From JBBDXA01 sp040902585 (GTDB lineage: Bacteria; Planctomycetota; Phycisphaerae; Phycisphaerales; Phycisphaeraceae), in contig JBBDXA010000079.1 in the NCBI GenBank assembly GCA_040902585.1, forward strand, positions 1 to 6,315: DNA of 6,315 bases, read 5' to 3'. A program made the position numbers and the translations under genes. The notes under the pieces were generated by a model. It was not told where the DNA came from. It did not search any database and saw only the letters and a program-made list of their open reading frames with translations. Shown piece after piece: positions 1 through 6,315 of this stretch. Position 1 is the stretch's first letter. Each line of letters starts with the position of its first letter.

Positions 1-21
1 CACCGCCCTGCCGGGACGGTG
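1..21 (-). terminator. Possible hairpin terminator after the FHA gene
   Basis: CACCGCCC (1-8) pairs with GGG (13-15) plus CGGTG (17-21), giving an 8-bp GC-rich stem with one bulged base (16) and a four-base TGCC loop. It starts about 30 bases past the FHA stop codon on the minus strand. The window ends at the base of the stem, so whether a T-run follows cannot be seen. Confidence 0.3.
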
Positions 22-50
22 CTCCACGACTACGCTTCTCACACACGTTC

Positions 51-998
51 TTAGAGATGAGCCAGCCGTTTGGCTGCCTCGGCGATTTCGAACTGCCTTG
101 CCGCCAGAGAAATGACTGCCAGGCAATCGGTCGTCCCCAATTCGGGCGGAACGACGACGTAAAGCAGGTCCAGGCTGTCTTCACTGGACCGCAAAGGCGC
201 AGCAATGACGGCTGAGGGAACATCCGGCGCGACCGACAACTCCACGCCCTTGGGCGCGCCCGGTATCCCCCCAGCCAGCACCGCTTCGCCGCGCGCCAGC
301 ACCGCCCGCACCGTTCGCCTTGACACGTGCGGCCGCCGCTTCAGAGGCCAGCTCTTGGCCAGCATCGGAGGCATCAGCATCTGCGGCGGCCGAGTCAGTT
401 CCACCTTGCTCACGCGCATCGCCATCGCCACCTGTCCTCCGATCACACCACTGGTCACGAACTCGAACAGATACCGCAGCCGCTTGACCGCGCTCTTGGT
501 CTGCACCAGTCGCAGTCCGGTTAAGCCGATCGCCTGAAGCTGCGCCGGTTGAATCGCGCCCTGGCCCGCGCCTTCCATCGTCGTCAGCTTCGTGTTCTCG
601 TCGCCTTTCTCCTGCATGTCCACATTGAAGTACGACAGCTCCTGCCCCATCGCCTGCTCCACCGCGGGCGTGCTCACCATGAGCACCATGCGATAGGTGC
701 CGATCTGAACCTCATCGCCCGGCTCGACAAGCTGCCAGTGCTTGTCCATCTCATCGCAGGCGATGCGCTCGCCGTTGACGATGACGCCGTGCCTGCTCTT
801 GAGATCGCGAATGGTCCATCGCCGCAGCTCATCGACTTCCATCTCCGCGTGATGGCGTGAGACGTCGGCCCCATCGAGCCGCACCTGCGCATCGGTGCCC
901 CGGCCGAGGATCACCGGGCCTTTGGTGAGAAGGTACCGCTGAATCGCGCCGCGATGATCGTGGATTTCGAGATACTGATCGTGGTCGTGGGGGCCCAT
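51..998 (-). CDS. FHA domain protein with a GAF-like C-terminal domain
   Basis: A 315-residue soluble protein with no signal peptide or membrane segment. Residues about 20-105 form an FHA domain, the phosphothreonine-binding fold. The conserved Gly-Arg (LGRG, 31-34), SRHH (47-50) and the loop with Ser68, Arg69, His70 and Gly71 leading to VNG (74-76) are all present, so phosphopeptide binding should be intact. Residues 106-160 look like a polar linker rich in Gln, Glu and Gly. Residues about 165-313 resemble a divergent GAF domain: a middle stretch with alternating strands, a 'vIAAPLR' strand near 264-270, 'LDLLYVVV' (276-283), and a final amphipathic helix. The GAF call is by pattern only. 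The ATG at 998 lies four bases past the kinase stop with no clear Shine-Dalgarno, which suggests translational coupling. In this setting it most likely reads phosphothreonines made by the kinase, on the kinase itself or on a shared partner; this is inference. The TAA at 51-53 ends it. Confidence 0.92.
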   Translation of the reverse strand: MGPHDHDQYLEIHDHRGAIQRYLLTKGPVILGRGTDAQVRLDGADVSRHHAEMEVDELRRWTIRDLKSRHGVIVNGERIACDEMDKHWQLVEPGDEVQIGTYRMVLMVSTPAVEQAMGQELSYFNVDMQEKGDENTKLTTMEGAGQGAIQPAQLQAIGLTGLRLVQTKSAVKRLRYLFEFVTSGVIGGQVAMAMRVSKVELTRPPQMLMPPMLAKSWPLKRRPHVSRRTVRAVLARGEAVLAGGIPGAPKGVELSVAPDVPSAVIAAPLRSSEDSLDLLYVVVPPELGTTDCLAVISLAARQFEIAEAAKRLAHL

Positions 999-1002
999 GA
1001 AG

Positions 1003-4000
1003 TTACTCGCTTTTGGTTGGAGTGGACAGCAGTTTAATTTCTTCGTCGGTCAGGGCGCGGTTGTAGATGCGGACGTCGTCGAGCCAGCCCTTGAAACTGT
1101 CGGCCGTACCGCGACCGCCAATAGAGGCCCCATGATTGTTCGCCTTCAAGGCACCTGCTGCTTCGGACGTATTGTCGATTGTTCCATCGACATAGACCCG
1201 CATGGTGCGACCATCATAGGTCGCCGCAACGTGGTGCCACTTGTTGTCCGATACTGACCGTTTCGAGCTGCAAGTGGCAACCGTAAGGTTCAATTTCACC
1301 TCGCCGTTCAACTCTATCGCCATTGAATAACTCGTCGAATTCTTGTCTACAATTCTCGCGCCGTCCTGAAGGAGGTCTGTTTTCATCCATGCCGATAGCG
1401 TCAGTGCTTCTGTGATGGAAAGAGACGGGCGGTCGCCATCCAAGTTGACAAAGCCCTTGTTCCCGCTGAATTGAAGCGAAAATCGACTCGTGGACAACAT
1501 GGGTGGCGTTTCCCGACTCCAAATGGTGGCGGAGCCCGGAAACGTAAGCCTGCCTTCGTTTTTCAGTCCGGAGGAATCGCGAGCCGTGTCGCCCTCACCT
1601 TCCTCAAAGGTCCAGTGACCGACGAGGCCGCGCTTGAGCGATTCAGCGGAGGCATTCCCGAAGGTTGCGGGCGGCAATCCCTCGGCGAACGTGGGGTCGT
1701 GGTAGGTCAGGTCGAAGCACCAGAGGCCGGGGCCGCCACCGTAGGCGCCGGTGATCAACATGCGGCCATCGACGGAGAAGCGGGTTTGTTGAACTGCGCC
1801 CGGATGGCGTATCTGGGTCAGGAGCTTGCCGTTTTTCCAGTCCCAGATCTTGACCCAATGATCGTCACCAGCGGTGGCGAGCAGCTTGCCGTTCGGAGAG
1901 AAGGCAACCGCATTGACATAGGCCGTATGCCCTGAATGTTTGAAGACAGTACCGGTGGCCTCAATGTCAAAGACGGCGATCTCGCCTTTCGCCCCTCCCG
2001 CGGCAACGTAACGGCCGTCAAAACTGAAGCGAACGCGGACTTCGGCGATTCCCTCCGTGAATTGTCGACCTTGTTTAACATGCGGTTGGCTCAAAAATCC
2101 GTGAGCGGCGTTTCCTAACGCGATCAGCCCGTCCTTTCGCTGGTCAAACGATGCAAATCCGCCTCCGACGACCGGTGAGCGGGTATCCATCACTTCACCG
2201 GTCGTCAGGTTGAACGCGGTGATGCCGTTCGTGGTCGCAAACACTTCACTGCCATCAAAGGAGAAACGCACCTGCTGCAGATTGCGCTCGGGAAGCTTCT
2301 TGGCCCAGACACGCTGGCCCGTGCTGACCTCATACAACTCGACGCCGAAGTCAGCCAAGTGGCCCAGCGCGATGTACCTTCCATCGGGGCTGACATCGTT
2401 GGACCAAGGCTGACCTTCAACCTTTCCAAGTTTGGCGACTGATTCGCCCGTCTTGAGGTCGATGATTTCGAGCATCGACACCTTCAGGTCACCGTGATCG
2501 CTGCCGTTGACGACGACCCGCGTGCCATCGGGGAACATGCCGAAAGACCCCCACACGGCATAGGGTGCGAACCACCGCATCTTCGCCGCCACCGCGCGTT
2601 GTGGCTTGGCCGCCTGCTCCGCCGTACGGGTGAAATGGGGGCTGCCGTCGAGGGATTGGAATTGAACCTGGTCGACCACATAACTGGATTTGGACGCACC
2701 GATCGCGGGACGAAGCTCGGTGCTGTCCCACCACCAACCTTCCCCTGACAAATCGCTGATCGGGCCGGTCCAACTGACCACCAGGCGATTATCCAGCCTT
2801 GTCTCGACCGTCGCGTCCTGGCCCTTCAAGCGAACCGTGACTTCCGCTAGATAGCGCCGGCCCGTAACGATGCGCAGGTCAGCGACGCGGGTCGGGTTGC
2901 TAGCGTCGAACGCGCGCAGGCCCTTCAACAGTTCAAGCCCGGAGTAATGCTTTTCCGTGTGGTCAAGGTCGACTCGAACCCGCGTGGAACCAACCGGAAT
3001 CGCGATGAGCAGCCCATCCTGAGCGTCCGGCTGCCGGGTGAAACCGATTCGCAGGCGATACGACCCGCGCGGCTCCACCGGCAGGTAAACCGCCGGCTCA
3101 CTCGGCTGCGCCGCCAGCGCGAGCTTGCCGCCCTGCATCGACCATCCCGCCAGCGCATCCTCGGAGAGGTCGATCAGCGGGAGGAGGTCGATCCAGGGGC
3201 CGGGCGTATCTTCAACGTCAATCACCGATTTGCGATCACGGTCCGAGTAGTCCAGCACGACGCGGAAACCAACGTCACCACCGCGAAACTCGGGTGCATT
3301 TCGATGACGGTGAGCGGAACGAGTTGGCCCTTGGGTCAAGACCCAGCCGCCGCCGCGCTGGATCCGGGACGTTCCGCTGGACGGGCCGCTCGGATCGACG
3401 ATTGCCTGGCTCGGGTAGTTGTCCAGCCAATCGTGGCACCACTCCCATACATTCCCGTGCATATCGTATAGGCCCCATGCATTTGCCTTCTTCGAGCCCA
3501 CGGGGTGTGTCTTATTGTCACTGTTTCCCTGCACTCCTCCATACCAGGCCACGGCCGCAAGGTCACTTACAACATTTCCGCTGTGGAACGCTGTGCTTGT
3601 GCCGGCGCGACACGTGTACTCCCACTCCGCCTCGGTCGGCAGGCGGTAAGTCTTGCCTTCTTTCTCACTCAGCTTCCGGCAAAATGCAACCGTGTCGTCC
3701 CAGGAAACTGACTCCACAGGTAGGTCATCGCCTTTGAATGCACTCGGGTCGTTGCCCATAACGACCTTCCACTGCGCCTGCGTCACCTCCGTCGTGCCCA
3801 TGTAAAAGCCCTTGGTGAGCGTCACGCGATGCTGCACCTCACCGGGGTCGCGTCCGGCCTCGCTCGCCGGGCTGCCCATGTCGAACGAGCCCGGCTTGAT
3901 CCAGACGAGCTTCATGTTGACGGTGTTGGTGATGGGGGTGGGGGGCGGGGTGAGGTTGCCCTGCGGCCGCAGCAGCTTCGCTTCGCCGGCGAGCATCTTG

Positions 4001-6039
4001 AGCCGGACAAGCGAGAACTCCGCATGGTCCACAATCGCGCCAAATCCCATGAATGAAGCGGGCGGTGTAATGCCCGTTGATCCAAACGTTTCCATCGGCA
4101 GTGATGCGATGGAGCCCGCCCAGTCAATGCAGGCGCGCCCGTCAACATCGATACGCACGCGCGCGTTGTCGCCGTCTACCGATATCGTTGCGTCAACCTG
4201 GACCTCGCGGTTGTTGACCAGCGCAAAGCCGTCTTTAAGCCCGGTCAGTCCTATCAGCCAGCTTTGGCCTTCTCTGTCAGAGACCCCGGCAAGAATGAAG
4301 TGGGTCCACTTTGTGCCAACAGGCAAAATGAAGTTGAGCGAATTGTTCCCATCTAACCGTTTACACCTCACTTGAAGCTGATATCCCCCCGTTACGACGA
4401 GAGGAGCACCAACCAGTGCCTCACCGGTTTGATTACGGAGTCCGCTCCCTTCCAACGTCCAATCGTTTATTTTCTTATCCAGGATTGGATCAATCAGCGC
4501 GAGCACATCCACCCACCCATCGGCGGGCGTGATGGAGGTGCGTACGACCTGCTTGACAGGCTGGACCGGAATCGTGGCTTCAACTTCGTTCGACGGGTTC
4601 TTCTTTGAGCCGGGTATCGCGAAGATGGCGACAAGGGCGACGAGCAAGACCGCCGCGGACGCCAACAGCCAGCGCCGCCGCCGTAGGAACTGCCCGACCG
4701 CCTCGCGCCGCTGCCTGCGCTGTTCCGCCTTGCGCCAGCCTTTCCGCCGGGCGACCGGGATGGTGGCGGGATCGATCGTGACCGGTGAAGAAGTAGCGGA
4801 GGCCGGCATCGCGAGGTCGGATAATCCGATCGGCGTTCCCGCGGCACCGTTGGTCTGTGCGTCCGTGGTGGGGGCATCGGGGTCGGATGGAGGAGCGGGC
4901 GTGGGGCGTGAGGTTTGCGGCGCGGGGGTTGGACTTTGAGGATGGTGCGCGGAGGCGGAGGTCCTACTACTTCGTGACACTTGACCCTCCCCCGGCCCCT
5001 CCCTAAGAGGGAGGGGAGTAAGAGCATCCAGCGCCGCGATCACTTCGCGCATCGACTGGAATCGGTCCTCCGCCCTCTTCGCGACCATCCTCATATAGAT
5101 CGCTTCCAGCTCGGCCGGCACCTCGGGGCGTTCCGCCTTCAGCAGCGGGATCGGCTGCTCGCGGTGGGCGATGATCTTCTGCATCGAAGTGGTGCCGCTG
5201 TAAGGCAGCTTGCCGGTGAGGCAGCGATACAAGGTGCAGCCAAGCGAGTAGATATCGGCGCGGGCGTCGGCGCTGTGAGCGTCGGCGGCCTGCTCGGGGG
5301 CCATGTACTCGACCGTGCCCATGAGCCGGCCTTCCTGCGTCAGGGTCAGTTCGCCACTGGAGGAGGCACTGTCGCTCAGTTCGTGCTCGATCCGCGCCAG
5401 GCCCATGTCCAGCAGCTTCACCGTGCCGTCGCCGGCGATGAGCATGTTGGCGGGCTTGATGTCGCGGTGGATGATGCCTTTGGAGTGGGCGTAGGCCAGG
5501 CCGCGCGCGGCTTGCAGGATGATGTCGATCGCTTGCGGAATCGGCAGTCGGCCTTGCTGGCGCAGGAGGTGCGACAGGTCGGGCCCATCCACATACTCCA
5601 TGACTAGGAAATGTGAGCCATGCGCTTCGCCGGCATCGTGCGCGGCGACGATGTTCGGATGCATCAGCTTGGCGGCGGCTTCGACCTCGCGGTAGAAGCG
5701 CTGAATCGTGGCGGCCGAATGCATCACCTGCGCGGGCAGGCGCTTGACCGCGACGATGCGCTTCATCCTTTTATGAATGCCTTTGAAGACCTCGCCCATG
5801 CCGCCGGCACCGATGCGGTCGAGCACGATGTACTCGCCGAAGACCAGCGTCTGCTGTTTTCCTTCGGACACCACCTTCGCCTGGTATGTCGTCAGGGTTC
5901 CCCGGCGAACGAGGGCATCGACGTAAGACTGTGCATCGGACGGCGACGGCGACACGGCAGCCACCGCACGAATGTCGTCGTCGGATACCAAGCCGCTGGC
6001 ACTGAGCGATTCCAGAATGTCGGCGGGTGATTGCGACAT
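1003..6039 (-). CDS. Giant transmembrane Ser/Thr protein kinase with SUMF1/FGE-like, WD40 and LamG extracytoplasmic domains
   Basis: Probable receptor-type Hanks kinase, 1,678 residues from the ATG at 6039; numbering below uses that start. Residues 1-68 are the small helical cap common before planctomycete kinases. The kinase domain spans about 69-339: Gly-rich loop GAGGMGEV (77-84), Lys99 in VAVK, alpha-C Glu118, HRD 191-193, Lys195, Asn198, DMG 211-213 in place of DFG, APE 247-249, Asp262 and Arg326. All catalytic residues are present. A Pro/Ser/Thr linker (340-430) and a strongly basic stretch precede one transmembrane helix (about 457-476), so positive-inside logic puts the kinase in the cytoplasm and the rest outside. 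Beyond it lie beta module 1 (508-680), SUMF1/FGE-like domain (707-930), beta module 2 (948-1129), seven WD40-like blades (1162-1444) and a LamG-type fold (1472-1670). The FGE-like domain lacks the catalytic cysteines. The frame also runs upstream to a TTG at 6267, but those 76 residues are Arg/Pro-rich and unlike the family. Kinase activity is well supported; ligand and targets are unknown. Confidence 0.93.
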   Translation of the reverse strand: MSQSPADILESLSASGLVSDDDIRAVAAVSPSPSDAQSYVDALVRRGTLTTYQAKVVSEGKQQTLVFGEYIVLDRIGAGGMGEVFKGIHKRMKRIVAVKRLPAQVMHSAATIQRFYREVEAAAKLMHPNIVAAHDAGEAHGSHFLVMEYVDGPDLSHLLRQQGRLPIPQAIDIILQAARGLAYAHSKGIIHRDIKPANMLIAGDGTVKLLDMGLARIEHELSDSASSSGELTLTQEGRLMGTVEYMAPEQAADAHSADARADIYSLGCTLYRCLTGKLPYSGTTSMQKIIAHREQPIPLLKAERPEVPAELEAIYMRMVAKRAEDRFQSMREVIAALDALTPLPLREGPGEGQVSRSSRTSASAHHPQSPTPAPQTSRPTPAPPSDPDAPTTDAQTNGAAGTPIGLSDLAMPASATSSPVTIDPATIPVARRKGWRKAEQRRQRREAVGQFLRRRRWLLASAAVLLVALVAIFAIPGSKKNPSNEVEATIPVQPVKQVVRTSITPADGWVDVLALIDPILDKKINDWTLEGSGLRNQTGEALVGAPLVVTGGYQLQVRCKRLDGNNSLNFILPVGTKWTHFILAGVSDREGQSWLIGLTGLKDGFALVNNREVQVDATISVDGDNARVRIDVDGRACIDWAGSIASLPMETFGSTGITPPASFMGFGAIVDHAEFSLVRLKMLAGEAKLLRPQGNLTPPPTPITNTVNMKLVWIKPGSFDMGSPASEAGRDPGEVQHRVTLTKGFYMGTTEVTQAQWKVVMGNDPSAFKGDDLPVESVSWDDTVAFCRKLSEKEGKTYRLPTEAEWEYTCRAGTSTAFHSGNVVSDLAAVAWYGGVQGNSDNKTHPVGSKKANAWGLYDMHGNVWEWCHDWLDNYPSQAIVDPSGPSSGTSRIQRGGGWVLTQGPTRSAHRHRNAPEFRGGDVGFRVVLDYSDRDRKSVIDVEDTPGPWIDLLPLIDLSEDALAGWSMQGGKLALAAQPSEPAVYLPVEPRGSYRLRIGFTRQPDAQDGLLIAIPVGSTRVRVDLDHTEKHYSGLELLKGLRAFDASNPTRVADLRIVTGRRYLAEVTVRLKGQDATVETRLDNRLVVSWTGPISDLSGEGWWWDSTELRPAIGASKSSYVVDQVQFQSLDGSPHFTRTAEQAAKPQRAVAAKMRWFAPYAVWGSFGMFPDGTRVVVNGSDHGDLKVSMLEIIDLKTGESVAKLGKVEGQPWSNDVSPDGRYIALGHLADFGVELYEVSTGQRVWAKKLPERNLQQVRFSFDGSEVFATTNGITAFNLTTGEVMDTRSPVVGGGFASFDQRKDGLIALGNAAHGFLSQPHVKQGRQFTEGIAEVRVRFSFDGRYVAAGGAKGEIAVFDIEATGTVFKHSGHTAYVNAVAFSPNGKLLATAGDDHWVKIWDWKNGKLLTQIRHPGAVQQTRFSVDGRMLITGAYGGGPGLWCFDLTYHDPTFAEGLPPATFGNASAESLKRGLVGHWTFEEGEGDTARDSSGLKNEGRLTFPGSATIWSRETPPMLSTSRFSLQFSGNKGFVNLDGDRPSLSITEALTLSAWMKTDLLQDGARIVDKNSTSYSMAIELNGEVKLNLTVATCSSKRSVSDNKWHHVAATYDGRTMRVYVDGTIDNTSEAAGALKANNHGASIGGRGTADSFKGWLDDVRIYNRALTDEEIKLLSTPTKSE
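4983..5022. repeat. REP-like palindromic element captured in frame within the kinase linker
   Basis: Positions 4996-5004 (CCCCTCCCT) and 5008-5016 (AGGGAGGGG) form a perfect 9-bp stem around an AAG loop, next to a C-rich arm at 4986-4993. This layout of a short GC-rich palindrome with a C-rich or G-rich tail matches dispersed REP-like elements of many GC-rich genomes. Read on the minus strand it encodes TPLPLREGPGEG (residues 341-352 of the kinase), a peptide I recognise as the typical read-through of such repeats. It sits exactly between the end of the kinase domain and the disordered linker, where an insertion would do little harm. Genome copy number cannot be seen from one window. Confidence 0.6.
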
Positions 6040-6166
6040 ATAGGGGTCGAGTTCCCGGCTGATCGAAAGGCTTGCCCCCGCATGATGCTCGTCCAGGCCG
6101 AACCATCTCGCAAAGGTCCTCCCACAGGCGACCGGAAGGCATGAAGCCGCCCGGGCTTCCATGATG

Positions 6167-6195
6167 AGTATATCGGTGGCGGGATTGAATCGGAA
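6167..6195 (-). promoter_or_regulatory. Possible sigma70-type promoter for the kinase-FHA unit
   Basis: On the minus strand, TATACT (6172-6167) matches the -10 consensus at five of six positions. A weak -35 candidate, TTCCGA (6195-6190), lies 17 bases upstream. It is an AT-rich patch in otherwise GC-rich DNA. Transcription would start near 6160, giving a leader of about 120 bases before the ATG at 6039. If real, it rules out translation from the TTG at 6267. Planctomycete promoters are poorly characterised, so this is a candidate only. Confidence 0.3.
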
Positions 6196-6243
6196 GCAGG
6201 TGAGATTGCACGGCCTTCGTGGGCGTGCCCATCTTCTGTGGCG

Positions 6244-6274
6244 GGCGCCATCGGGTGGCTGGCGCAATCGGGTG
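6244..6274. repeat. Short imperfect tandem repeat upstream of the kinase gene
   Basis: Two 14-base units, GGCGCCATCGGGTG (6244-6257) and GGCGCAATCGGGTG (6261-6274), differ at one position and repeat with a 17-base period. They lie between the hairpin at 6276-6309 and the candidate promoter. A paired binding site for a regulator is possible, but so is chance or replication slippage in GC-rich DNA. Confidence 0.35.
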
Positions 6275-6275
6275 C

Positions 6276-6309
6276 CATGGGTAAGCGGAGTCTTCGGAGC
6301 TTACCCGTG
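6276..6309. repeat. Strong inverted repeat (hairpin) upstream of the kinase gene
   Basis: GGGTAAGC at 6279-6286 pairs perfectly with GCTTACCC at 6299-6306. The outer pairs 6276-6277 with 6308-6309 add two more after one T/G position. Inside, TC (6291-6292) and GA (6297-6298) close a TTCG tetraloop, leaving a four-base bulge on one side (6287-6290). No T-run follows on either strand within the window. It could be the terminator of a gene beyond the right edge, a 5' leader structure, or a protein-binding site. The TTCG loop and the wobble pair favour folding of plus-strand RNA. Confidence 0.5.
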
Positions 6310-6315
6310 CTGTGC

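Noticed and set aside
549..860. Plus-strand open frame of 103 codons, His/Leu/Arg-rich
   Set aside because: It is the antisense shadow of the FHA domain, whose motifs on the minus strand are intact.
2947..3471. Plus-strand open frame of 174 codons
   Set aside because: It is antisense to the end of the SUMF1-like domain and to beta module 2, with no family resemblance.
3812..4375. Plus-strand open frame of 187 codons opposite beta module 1 and the start of the SUMF1-like domain
   Set aside because: It is antisense to a clearly conserved domain. Long spurious frames are expected opposite GC-rich genes.
4981..5607. Plus-strand open frame of 208 codons opposite the kinase domain
   Set aside because: It lies wholly antisense to conserved kinase motifs. 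Its composition follows the complement of the kinase codons, and it shows no recognisable domain.
6040..6267. Extended N-terminus of the kinase with a possible cysteine-containing signal (SCLPVAC)
   Set aside because: There is no hydrophobic signal core before the cysteines, the start would be TTG, and the segment overlaps a better candidate promoter.
6264..6277. Sigma54-like -24/-12 promoter on the minus strand (TGGCAC then TTGC)
   Set aside because: The GG to GC spacing is one base shorter than the strict sigma54 spacing, and the sequence overlaps the hairpin and the tandem repeat, so the match is probably chance.
1..6315. CRISPR array, tRNA, rRNA, insertion sequence or prophage genes
   Set aside because: I saw no regularly spaced repeats, no tRNA-like cloverleaf and no transposase or integrase motifs on either strand.

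Overview
The window holds two genes on the minus strand in a tight two-gene unit, apparently from a member of the Planctomycetota. The evidence for that assignment is a GC-rich sequence, a very long multidomain Ser/Thr kinase with the N-terminal cap typical of planctomycete kinases, the rare combination of kinase, sulfatase-modifying-factor (SUMF1/FGE-like), WD40 and LamG domains in one chain, and poor Shine-Dalgarno signals. I cannot place it below phylum from this sequence alone.

Layout in the direction of transcription, from high to low coordinates. Positions 6040-6315 are an upstream noncoding region with a strong inverted repeat (6276-6309), a short imperfect tandem repeat (6244-6274) and a possible promoter (6167-6195). 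Positions 6039-1003 encode a membrane-anchored kinase of about 1,678 residues. Its order is N-terminal cap, kinase domain, Pro/Ser/Thr-rich linker carrying a REP-like palindrome in frame, basic stretch, one transmembrane helix, beta-rich module copy 1, SUMF1/FGE-like domain, beta-rich module copy 2, seven-bladed WD40-like propeller, and C-terminal LamG-type lectin fold. Four bases further on, 998-51 encode a 315-residue FHA protein with a GAF-like C-terminal half. After it, 1-21 can form a hairpin that may end the transcript.

Working model (inference): the large protein is a type II membrane receptor kinase. Its catalytic domain would lie in the cytoplasm and about 1,200 residues of binding and recognition modules would lie outside the membrane. 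The translationally coupled FHA protein is a natural candidate to read the phosphothreonines the kinase makes. The ligand, the substrates and the pathway cannot be told from the sequence.

Points most worth a second look are the duplicated module flanking a FGE-like domain that lacks the catalytic cysteines, the palindromic repeat captured in frame inside the linker, and the kinase-FHA pairing.
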